DNA from: Pirellulaceae bacterium
Lineage (GTDB): Bacteria > Planctomycetota > Planctomycetia > Pirellulales > Pirellulaceae
Length of the DNA stretch: 5,427 bases
Direction: 5' to 3'
Assembly (NCBI GenBank): GCA_020846515.1
Contig: JADLDX010000591.1
Span: forward strand, 1-5,427
Positions 1 to 4,949 of this stretch are shown here, piece after piece. Within the stretch, counting starts at the first letter, position 1, and each line of letters opens with the position of its first letter. Both the position numbers and the translations under genes were made by a program. Under the pieces are notes generated by a model. It did not search any database. It was given only the letters and a program-made list of their open reading frames with translations, and was not told the DNA's origin.

Positions 1-1
1 G

Positions 2-364
2 CGAGTAGGTTCGGGCGAAGGCGAGGCAGCTCCGGCTTTGGAGAACGAAGCTGGGCAGTCTGCTTCCGGTCTGGCTTCGTCTCCAGTGGTGGATCTCAGC
101 CTGTTATCGGCACCGGTCATCGTCACCATGGTGACGCCTGAGCAAATCGTGGCCACGGTTGGTCCTCAGATTATGCAGGAAATCGAACAAACACTGGCCA
201 CAGAGCTGGAAGCAGCCACGGCCTGGTCGCTGGACGATGATCTGATCGGAGAGGCCGGTGTGTTGGCTGGCGATCAAGAGTCTGACACTTCCTTGGAGGA
301 TCTGTTGGACGGACCTGGTGGAGATCACGCGGGTGGGGTCGACAGTTTCTTCGGCTCTTTGTAA
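2..364 (+). CDS. C-terminal fragment of an unrecognised acidic protein
   Basis: The frame is open from the left edge to a TAA at 362-364, so this is the last 120 residues of a longer protein. A TTG at 38 lies inside the open frame and need not be the start. I do not recognise the family. A Val/Ile/Leu-rich stretch (SPVVDLSLLSAPVIVTMV) leads into a probable amphipathic helix (PEQIVATVGPQIMQEIEQTL). After that comes a strongly acidic Gly/Asp/Glu-rich tail containing LEDLLDGPGG and ending DSFFGSL. No signal peptide, transmembrane helix or catalytic motif is visible in this part. An acidic, low-complexity end would suit a large secreted or surface protein, but that is only a guess. A strong terminator starts 33 bp after the stop, so this is the last gene of its transcript. 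Confidence 0.7.
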   Translation, partial: RVGSGEGEAAPALENEAGQSASGLASSPVVDLSLLSAPVIVTMVTPEQIVATVGPQIMQEIEQTLATELEAATAWSLDDDLIGEAGVLAGDQESDTSLEDLLDGPGGDHAGGVDSFFGSL

Positions 365-397
365 GAAACCTGCGTCTCAAAAGCTAAAGTATCACCA

Positions 398-427
398 CGC
401 CCATCGGCTCAGCCGATGGGCGTTTTT
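398..427 (+). terminator. Intrinsic terminator after the acidic-protein gene
   Basis: A perfect 11-bp GC-rich stem pairs CGCCCATCGGC (398-408) with its complement at 412-422. The loop is three bases (TCA), and five T follow directly (423-427). It lies 33 bp after the TAA at 362-364. This is a textbook rho-independent terminator for rightward transcription. Confidence 0.9.
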
Positions 428-991
428 CGTTTGGCCAGCGAGTCTGGCTGATCTGCGTCGTCGTGGCCCAAGAAGTTGACAATAAGAGCGACCCAAAGGC
501 GGCCCAATCATCGAGGATTCAGCCAGGCTCAAAATCGACCGGCGCGCAATGCTAGCACACTGGCTTGCGCCAGCATTACCAAGCGACCCCAAGATGTAGG
601 AAAACAGTTGCAAGGCGGTGAAGTGTCACTAGACTCTGGCCTAATCGTGCGGTTGCAGGTTGCTGCAATCGCTAACAGGGTGTCACTGAGGAGGAGCGAC
701 ACGAGACTGGAGTGCACTAAGGATTGTGCGGTTTAGCCTAGGCAAGCGAAATACTTACCCCGGGCGCATGACACCAGAGGCGAAGCCATTATCGGGACGA
801 TATGACCCTGGTGTGAGTGTCTGACAAGTAGAGAGCAGGGAAAGCAAATTCTGGACGCGACGTATCGCGTTACCAGCCGACCACGACTGAGCACGAAACG
901 GCCCAACAGGGACGTCCGGCTTGGGCCGAAGCTTGAGAAGCAAAAGACGAAGCACGAAGGTTTTGCGTTTCTACGAGAAAACAGGGATGCC

Positions 992-1017
992 ACGTTCTCA
1001 TTGAACGAGAACGTTTT
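992..1017 (+). promoter_or_regulatory. Inverted repeat upstream of the C26 gene (operator or weak terminator)
   Basis: A perfect 8-bp inverted repeat, ACGTTCTC (992-999) and GAGAACGT (1007-1014), encloses a 7-nt spacer. TTTT at 1014-1017 overlaps its end. It ends 36 bp before the ATG at 1050. The shape suits a dimeric repressor operator. As RNA it would be a weak terminator or attenuator ending the hairpin-rich spacer. No convincing -35/-10 pair is visible, so the role is undecided. Confidence 0.4.
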
Positions 1018-1037
1018 GTAATGGGTCTTTATGTGAC

Positions 1038-1042
1038 GAGGA
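1038..1042 (+). promoter_or_regulatory. Ribosome binding site of the C26 gene
   Basis: GAGGA lies 7 nt before the ATG at 1050. It is the clearest Shine-Dalgarno match in the window and supports 1050 over the ATGs at 1021 and 1031, which are in other frames. Confidence 0.65.
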
Positions 1043-1049
1043 TTCGCAG

Positions 1050-1796
1050 ATGACCTTTCGACCTCTCATTGGTTTGAATGCCGATTATCGTGCTGCAGCA
1101 CACAACCAGCCAGCTTTTTCGTATGTAGCCGCAGGCTACTATGACGCGATCGCGGCTGCAGGAGGGATACCAGTTGTTGTGCCACCGCTGGAAGATGATG
1201 CTTCGCTAGCGGCAATCATGGATCGCGTGGATGGTTTTGTGCTGATCGGTGGCGCAGATCTGGATCCACGCAACGATGGCTTTATGTTGCACGCTTCGGT
1301 CAAGCCCTTGGAAGCTCGACGCGAACGTTTTGATCGTCGCTTGATGCATGAACTGTTCGAACGTCGTATACCTGTCTTCGGAATCGGGACCGGTATGCAA
1401 CTGATGAACGTCGTGTGCGGCGGAAACTTGTTCTTGCATATTCCAGAGGATCTGCCGCAAGCGTTGCCACACCGCGATGCGCACGATCCCAACCATCGCC
1501 ATTCACTGGTCGTCGAGTCTGACTCGTTGATCGGTCGCGTGTATGGCGAAGGTGAAATTCGGGTTACCAGTCGCCATCATATGGCGATTGACCAGGTCGC
1601 ACAGGGCTTTCGCGTGACAGCCAAGTGCCAGGATGGAGTTATTGAAGCTATCGAAAGCGAAATGATCGACTGGTTCGCCTTGGGTACTCAATTCCATCCC
1701 GAATGTTCAGCCGCCAGTGCTCTTGATATCCGCATCTTTGAAGAGTTTCTCGAAGCTATCCAGTCGCGTACAGAAGTTGCCCGCATCGCTGCCTAA
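1050..1796 (+). CDS. Peptidase C26 / gamma-glutamyl-GABA hydrolase-like protein lacking the catalytic Cys
   Basis: 248 residues, a normal length for this class I glutamine amidotransferase-like family, which includes PuuD. Active members hydrolyse gamma-glutamyl amide bonds in the cytoplasm. Landmarks in order: N-terminal strand RPLIGLNADYR (4-14); IGGADLDP (66-73), the family GGxDxxP motif; the helix around RRERFDRR (90-97); the nucleophile elbow GIGTGMQ (111-117); SRHHMAID (174-181); DGVIEAIE (195-202); and GTQFHPE (212-218) with the triad His216 and Glu218. The elbow is normally G-I-C-R/x-G-M-Q. Here the cysteine position (113) is Gly, encoded GGG, so the hydrolase chemistry should be lost although the fold and the rest of the triad remain. 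It may be a pseudoenzyme with a ligand-binding or regulatory role. A good GAGGA site supports the start. It appears monocistronic, with a terminator at 1936-1976. Confidence 0.88.
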   Translation: MTFRPLIGLNADYRAAAHNQPAFSYVAAGYYDAIAAAGGIPVVVPPLEDDASLAAIMDRVDGFVLIGGADLDPRNDGFMLHASVKPLEARRERFDRRLMHELFERRIPVFGIGTGMQLMNVVCGGNLFLHIPEDLPQALPHRDAHDPNHRHSLVVESDSLIGRVYGEGEIRVTSRHHMAIDQVAQGFRVTAKCQDGVIEAIESEMIDWFALGTQFHPECSAASALDIRIFEEFLEAIQSRTEVARIAA

Positions 1797-1799
1797 CTT

Positions 1800-1838
1800 T
1801 CGCAGCTTTAACTGTCAACTTTACTTGTCAGCTTTACC
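1800..1838 (+). repeat. Three tandem 13-nt imperfect repeats
   Basis: Three consecutive 13-nt units lie just after the C26 stop codon: TCGCAGCTTTAAC (1800-1812), TGTCAACTTTACT (1813-1825) and TGTCAGCTTTACC (1826-1838). The last two match at 11 of 13 positions; the first is more diverged. They sit in the 3' untranslated stretch before the terminator. The function is unknown; slippage duplication is the simplest origin. Confidence 0.55.
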
Positions 1839-1935
1839 TAACGGTTTGGCTGAGGCTCGATTGCCGACCCAGACAATCCGGCCAACTTAGACAATCTAGA
1901 TGACTCGAACCTAATTCCATTGGATCGTGACTCCG

Positions 1936-1976
1936 AGGTGGTTGGTACTCAGCAATGAGCATCAACCACCTTTTTT
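1936..1976 (+). terminator. Intrinsic terminator for the C26 gene
   Basis: AGGTGGTTG (1936-1944) pairs perfectly with CAACCACCT (1963-1971). A G-U and a T-A pair extend the stem, followed by one A-C mismatch and an inner CTCA/TGAG helix capped by a GCAA tetraloop (1952-1955). Six T follow at 1971-1976. The stop codon is 140 bp upstream with no gene between, so the C26 transcript has a long 3' tail. Confidence 0.88.
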
Positions 1977-1978
1977 CT

Positions 1979-2161
1979 GTAGACGAATCGCTCCGCGACT
2001 CGTCAATTCTTCAGCTTCGTAGACGAATCGCTCCGCGACTCGTCATTTCTGAGGCACAGAATCAATACAAAGTGACGAGTCGCGGAGCGATTCGCCTACA
2101 GCGATTGGACGAGCCGCGGAGCGATTCGCCTACATGACGAGTCGCGGAGCGATTCGTTTAC
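1979..2161. repeat. Five-copy palindromic (REP/BIME-like) array: two forward, three inverted
   Basis: A 27-nt unit that begins GTAGACGAATCGCTCC occurs identically at 1979-2005 and 2019-2045. Its reverse complement recurs at 2073-2099, 2107-2133 and 2135-2161 with one to three changes. Within each unit, ACGA and TCGC pair with GCGA and TCGT around a 3-nt TCC loop. The single A-C mismatch becomes a G-U pair on the other strand. GTAG sits at the 5' foot of the hairpin (GTAA in the last copy), the arrangement known for REP elements recognised as single-stranded hairpins by RAYT transposases. The opposed orientations give a BIME-like cluster able to form a long cruciform. No transposase gene is in the window. 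The array lies between the C26 terminator and the thioesterase start. Confidence 0.85.
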
Positions 2162-2248
2162 GCGGTCCCAAGCTTGAAGAAGTTGGTCCGGGTCTGTAAG
2201 GTGGAAAGGTTCGGGGAACGAGCACTTTACCATCTACGAGCAACCTTC

Positions 2249-2695
2249 ATGAAATCGGGTTTTGCCATCGGCCAAATTGGCCAACTCACTTGGACCGTCG
2301 ACGCGTCCATGGTCATCGTGTTGGCCGGCGATGTCCGGGCTACGGTCTTCTCTACGCCAAACATGATTCTGCTGATGGAACGCGCTGCGCGCGAAGCCAT
2401 TCGGCCGTTCCTCGAAGATCGAGAAGAGTCGGTCGGTGTGCTGGTTAACATTGAACATATGGGTGGAGCCACAATCGGTGCGATGGTGCGGGGTATTGCA
2501 CGCGCCACCGCCATCGATGGCCGGCGCCTGACCTTCGACGTCGAAGCCTGGTGCGGAGATCGATTGATAGGTCGAGGCACTCATACACGAGCCCTGGTGG
2601 CAGTCGATCGCCTTATCGATAACCTCGAGAAACTCTCTGGTTCGGAAATGCGTACTATGTATAAGAATGTCAATACCGGCCCACTGCCCTCGTGA
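2249..2695 (+). CDS. FlK-like hotdog-fold acyl-CoA thioesterase
   Basis: 148 residues from the ATG at 2249. The frame is open further upstream (TTG at 2174), but those residues do not resemble the family, whose members begin close to the MKSGFAIGQIG seen here. The sequence reads as the FlK (fluoroacetyl-CoA thioesterase) branch of single-domain hotdog thioesterases, which hydrolyse acyl-CoA to the free acid and CoA in the cytoplasm, usually as dimers. The FlK catalytic constellation is present at exactly the same spacing: Thr36 (FSTPNMI), Glu44 (LLMERAA), Gly63 (SVGVLVN), His70 (NIEH) and Arg114 (GTHTRA), matching FlK Thr42, Glu50, Gly69, His76 and Arg120. DGRRLTFDVEAW (91-102) is the typical late strand. 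The natural substrate cannot be read from this; fluoroacetyl-CoA specificity is unlikely to be general in the branch. No clear Shine-Dalgarno precedes the start. It is followed immediately by a hydratase/isomerase gene and is probably co-transcribed with it. Confidence 0.85.
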   Translation: MKSGFAIGQIGQLTWTVDASMVIVLAGDVRATVFSTPNMILLMERAAREAIRPFLEDREESVGVLVNIEHMGGATIGAMVRGIARATAIDGRRLTFDVEAWCGDRLIGRGTHTRALVAVDRLIDNLEKLSGSEMRTMYKNVNTGPLPS

Positions 2696-2722
2696 ACGAC
2701 GGTCCAAGTTGACGTCAGCAAC

Positions 2723-3466
2723 TTGGGTGCGACCGTGCGCCTAAATAGGCCTCAAAGTCTCAATGCGGTCAATCAGCAGATGACGAGCGACTTGGAGCAA
2801 GTAGTCGCCTGGTTGCTTGGACATCCCGAGGAGGTTCGCGTCGTTTTGCTCACCGGAGCAGGTGATGCCTTTTGTGCGGGTGACGATGTAAAAGAACTGC
2901 GTTCTTTATCGTTGGACACCGCTCGCAACCTCAGTCTCAGGCAGGCTGAAATGTATTTGGCCTTTGAGCAACTTCCGCAACCGGTGATTGCACTGGTGCA
3001 TGGTGATGCGTTTGGTGCGGGCTGTGTGGCCGCTTATTCGGCCGACATGCGTTTGGCATCCCATGCCGCTAGATTTGCCATGCCCGAAGTTCGTCTAGGC
3101 TGGCCACCTGGCTACGGTCTGGCACAGTTGACCGCACTGGTTGGCAAGTCTCGCGCGCTGGAAATGTGCCTGATGGGCGAGCCCATCTCCGCCGCGCAAG
3201 CTCTGCAGTGGGGACTGGTCAGTGAAGTTGTTTCCACTGGTATGCTGCTCAAACGCGGTCACCAGATCGCCCAGAAATTGCTGAAGATGCCAGCCCAAGC
3301 CCTGCGGGCCACCAAGCGGCTGATCCACTTGGACGAAGGCTCGCAGCCCAAAGTGGCTTACCGCGCCGACACAGAGGCGTATCTGCGTTGCCTGGAACGC
3401 AGCGACGCCCAAGAAGGCATGTTGGCCTTTGCCGAGAAAAGGCCGCCTAAGTTCAGCGACAAATAA
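2723..3466 (+). CDS. Enoyl-CoA hydratase/isomerase family protein with an uncertain 5' end
   Basis: 247 residues from TTG 2723. Crotonase-fold protein acting on acyl-CoA. Landmarks: VRLNRPQSLNAVN (5-17); oxyanion-hole segment FCAGDDVKEL (50-59); second oxyanion segment HGDAFGAGC (93-101); RFAMPEVRLGWPPG (117-130); GEPISAAQALQWGLV with the usual helices after it; C-terminal AFAEKRPPKF. Of the two hydratase glutamates, the one equivalent to rat Glu164 is present (Glu122), but the Glu144 position is Val102. That pattern resembles enoyl-CoA isomerases more than hydratases. The TTG start is doubtful. The same frame is open back to the thioesterase TGA (2693-2695), and its upstream translation, TTVQVDVSNLG, is the expected first strand of the family, giving a normal length of 256. 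No ATG, GTG or TTG covers it. A GTG at 2692 overlapping that TGA would fit if one base were removed nearby. Probably in one operon with the thioesterase. Confidence 0.85.
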   Translation: MGATVRLNRPQSLNAVNQQMTSDLEQVVAWLLGHPEEVRVVLLTGAGDAFCAGDDVKELRSLSLDTARNLSLRQAEMYLAFEQLPQPVIALVHGDAFGAGCVAAYSADMRLASHAARFAMPEVRLGWPPGYGLAQLTALVGKSRALEMCLMGEPISAAQALQWGLVSEVVSTGMLLKRGHQIAQKLLKMPAQALRATKRLIHLDEGSQPKVAYRADTEAYLRCLERSDAQEGMLAFAEKRPPKFSDK

Positions 3467-3510
3467 GACACTTCTGGCTTATCGCCGGTCCAACCCATCA
3501 GCAACTAAAC

Positions 3511-3671
3511 CACGGATAGCACTGATGACACGGATATGTTCTTTATGGCGTCGATCTTTAATCGGGCTAAACCGGACGCTCGCGCGCTTGCGGCTGATGA
3601 GCCGCAGGGCGCTAGCCCACGGTTTTCGGCCCACCTTAACATCGACGCCTTATTTATCCGTGCCATCCGTG
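3511..3671. repeat. Imperfect palindrome of about 160 bp, with 9-nt periodic ends
   Basis: The two halves are diverged reverse complements around a GATG loop at 3596-3599. Matching blocks from outside in: CACGGAT at 3511-3517 and 3529-3535 against ATCCGTG at 3665-3671 and 3656-3662; GGCGTCGAT (3547-3555) against ATCGACGCC (3641-3649); GGGCTAAACCG-like sequence near 3564 against a diverged copy near 3618-3630; and TGCGGCT (3589-3595) against AGCCGCA (3600-3606). The left end repeats every 9 nt (CACGGATAG, CACTGATGA, CACGGATAT), and the right end has two 9-nt copies of ATCCGTGNN. It fills the gap between two convergent genes. It could be a MITE-like or composite REP element. The 316-bp gap (3467-3782) holds no credible gene. 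Confidence 0.75.
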
Positions 3672-3715
3672 AAAACCATGGTCCAAATGGGATTACGTAG
3701 TGAGCGACCATCGAC

Positions 3716-3738
3716 AACACACTCCAATCGGAGTTGTT
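3716..3738. other. Small hairpin between convergent genes
   Basis: ACTCC (3721-3725) pairs with GGAGT (3730-3734) across an AATC loop. AACA/TGTT extends the stem after a one-base bulge, giving 9 bp in all. It lies 45 bp beyond the 3' end of the minus-strand epimerase-like gene and about 250 bp past the hydratase/isomerase gene. No T-run follows on either strand, so a terminator role is only possible. Confidence 0.3.
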
Positions 3739-3782
3739 CACGCTGAATGTGCCTCAACCCCAAATTGGACGTGTCGACGTGC

Positions 3783-4631
3783 TTACTTGCCAATAATCTT
3801 TTTGCGGAGATCAGTCAGTAGTCTCGACGCATTGCCAATTTCCGTCTTTTGTCGCTCGGGCTCTTGTGGTATTTCGCGTTCGATGGTCAGCGGACCGCGA
3901 TAACCGATCTCGCGCAGAGTGGTCAAGTAAGCTTCGAAATTGACTTGGCCTTCGCCCAACGCAACTTCGCGACCCCACGTCACACCGGGTTGATCACTCC
4001 AAGTTGCATCCTTGCAATGCACCGATCGCACATACTTGCCAACTTTCTTGAGCGCTTCAATCGGCTCACCCGTGCCGTACAATATCATGTTGGCAGGATC
4101 AAAGTTGATGAACAAATTGTTTCGCTGGACGTTAGTCAGGAAAGCCAATAGACCATCAGCCGTCTCTTGCCCGGTTTCCAAGTGCACGGACTGATCATTG
4201 CGAGTCGCATGGTCGCAAAGTTGTCGCGTAACTTCGATGATCTCTTGATAGCTGGCCGAGTTCGTGTCGTGAGGCACAAATCCCAAGTGCAGAGCGACCA
4301 CTTCGCAACCCAGGAGCCTCGCAAAGTCGCTGATCTCCCGCATCTCCTGAAGACGAGCCGCTCGGGTCTCGATCGGTACCAAGCCAACGGTGCGTTCCAC
4401 GGTTGGAATATCGGCGTAACTTTCGCCATCAAATCCACCAAACACCGCCGTCAGCTGAATGTTCAACGCTTCCAGCTTCGCAATAAACTTCTCCGCCTGT
4501 TCCGCTGTGCGCGTCGAGCGGTGAGGTGCGTGCAGTTGAATAGTGGGAATCTGTAAGTCGGAAGCGACCTCCAGCTTAACACCCAAGCCAGCATCAATAC
4601 TGGCAAAGACTCCGATATCCCAATCGCTCAT
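3783..4631 (-). CDS. Sugar phosphate isomerase/epimerase-like TIM barrel protein
   Basis: 282 residues from the ATG at 4631. Upstream in-frame starts exist (ATG 4664, TTG 4676), but the extra residues (MYDTMDTPGDCRVAT) look unlike the family, while MSDWDIGVFASIDAGLG reads directly into the first barrel strand. This is the xylose-isomerase-like / AP endonuclease family 2 fold. Members use a divalent metal to isomerise or epimerise sugars or related polyols in the cytoplasm. The four expected metal ligands are present: Glu152 (HLETGQE), Asp178 (NFDPANM), His205 (SVHCKD) and Glu251 (TIEREIP), as in D-tagatose 3-epimerase-type enzymes. Other landmarks are IQLHAP (31-36), VFGGFDGESY (63-72) and LHLGFVPHD (114-122). 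The length is usual and the frame intact. The substrate cannot be assigned. No clear Shine-Dalgarno or promoter is visible. The gene is convergent with the hydratase/isomerase gene. Confidence 0.9.
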   Translation of the reverse strand: MSDWDIGVFASIDAGLGVKLEVASDLQIPTIQLHAPHRSTRTAEQAEKFIAKLEALNIQLTAVFGGFDGESYADIPTVERTVGLVPIETRAARLQEMREISDFARLLGCEVVALHLGFVPHDTNSASYQEIIEVTRQLCDHATRNDQSVHLETGQETADGLLAFLTNVQRNNLFINFDPANMILYGTGEPIEALKKVGKYVRSVHCKDATWSDQPGVTWGREVALGEGQVNFEAYLTTLREIGYRGPLTIEREIPQEPERQKTEIGNASRLLTDLRKKIIGK

Positions 4632-4802
4632 GGTTGCTACCCTACAATCGCCCGGTGTGTCCATTGTGTCATACAAGTCGGCGTAGCTTCCATGCGACCA
4701 ACGCGGAAAGAGTAAACCAAGGAAGCCTAGCCGTCAATAAATGCTAGCAGATCAAGACCCCCATTTTTGTTATCCGGCGACCTTTTTGCTGTTTTTGAAG
4801 AA
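4632..4802. other. Leader region of the epimerase-like gene, no gene seen
   Basis: No coding frame or RNA gene is recognisable. On the minus strand (the sense strand of the gene) three A5 tracts lie at 4764-4768, 4783-4787 and 4792-4796, roughly in helical register, which could bend the DNA upstream of a promoter. A minus-strand TTGACG (from 4737 to 4732) resembles a -35 box, but the only candidate -10 downstream of it is poor. I call no promoter. Confidence 0.3.
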
Positions 4803-4867
4803 GTAGCTACCACTGCCAAGCGGTAGACTTTGCCCGTAGCTACCGCTGCCAAGCGGTAGGTTTTGCC
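4803..4867 (+). repeat. Two tandem 32-nt palindromic repeats with GTAG foot (REP-like)
   Basis: Two copies, 4803-4834 and 4836-4867, match at 29 of 32 positions. Each begins GTAG and contains CTACCRCT, a GCCA loop and AGCGGTAG. The second copy forms a perfect 8-bp hairpin. The first has one A-C mismatch that becomes G-U on the minus strand, the direction in which the flanking genes are read. The GTAG foot plus short hairpin matches the known REP layout. The sequence is unrelated to the arrays at 1979 and 4875. Confidence 0.8.
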
Positions 4868-4874
4868 TCCAGCA

Positions 4875-4949
4875 GAGTCCACCGTCTGGCGACAGTGGCT
4901 ACGAGTCCACCGTCTGGCGACGGGTGGCTACGGAGTCCATGGTGGCTAC
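4875..4949 (-). repeat. Second REP-like family: two full copies and a truncated one reaching into the sialidase stop codon
   Basis: Plus-strand units begin GAGTCCACCGTCTGGCGAC and end TGGCTAC: 4875-4902, 4903-4931, and a short third copy at 4933-4949 that lacks the middle. Read on the minus strand, each full unit starts GTAG and then forms CCAC plus GTC or CGTC paired with the matching GAC or GACG and GTGG, with small bulges. The TAG stop of the sialidase-like gene (4948-4946) is part of the third copy's CTAC terminus. The array is therefore the immediate 3' untranslated region of that gene. Confidence 0.75.

Larger units (their letters stand above)
428..1049. other. Gene-free spacer with a run of hairpins; possible structured RNA
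   Basis: No open frame here gives a believable protein. The short frames on both strands lack ribosome sites and family motifs. Eight separate hairpins can be drawn: 548-577 (CTGGC/GCCAG, TTGC loop, plus AATG/CATT outside); 649-672 (10 bp with one G-U, GTTG loop); 680-702 (GTGTC/GACAC); 771-814 (7-bp ACACCAG/CTGGTGT with further helices inside); 851-876 (10 bp with a 2-nt bulge); 899-928 (CGGCCCAA/TTGGGCCG); 936-972 (AGAA+GCAAAA with a 2-nt bulge); and 992-1014. The octamer GTGTCACT occurs at 623-630 and 680-687. I checked by eye for RNase P RNA, tmRNA, SRP RNA and common riboswitch signatures and found none. The spacer could be a non-coding RNA, a long structured leader or simply decayed sequence. 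Confidence 0.35.

Noticed and set aside
476..481. Perfect TTGACA resembling a -35 box
   Set aside because: Nothing like a -10 box lies 15-19 bp downstream (GCGGCC region), so no promoter is called.
476..736. 86-residue plus-strand frame in the first spacer
   Set aside because: No ribosome site, Arg-rich frame-shadow composition and no motif; the hairpins cut through it.
733..993. 86-residue minus-strand frame in the first spacer
   Set aside because: The composition is Ser/Arg/Cys/Phe-rich with no domain and no start signal.
428..1017. RNase P RNA, tmRNA, SRP RNA or a known riboswitch
   Set aside because: The conserved core strings of these RNAs were looked for on both strands by eye and not found.
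1955..2137. 60-residue open frame starting in the terminator
   Set aside because: It is translated almost entirely from the terminator and the palindromic repeat array, with no ribosome site and no family resemblance.
1979..2161. CRISPR array
   Set aside because: Spacing is irregular (1-27 nt), copies are in both orientations and each unit is itself a hairpin with a GTAG foot; this fits REP elements.
2174..2200. TTGAAG and TGTAAG as a promoter for the thioesterase gene
   Set aside because: Each matches the consensus at only 4 of 6 positions, with a short 15-bp spacer; not distinguishable from chance.
2693..2695. TGA between thioesterase and hydratase/isomerase read as selenocysteine or readthrough, giving one fused protein
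   Set aside because: Both domains are complete on their own and end or start naturally here. No SECIS-like hairpin is evident, and two adjacent genes are simpler.
3429..3746. 105-residue plus-strand frame across the long palindrome
   Set aside because: It overlaps the end of the hydratase/isomerase gene in another frame and is mostly repeat-derived; no motif.
4632..4676. Longer start (TTG 4676 or ATG 4664) for the epimerase-like gene
   Set aside because: The added residues do not resemble the family, and the ATG at 4631 leads straight into the first barrel strand.
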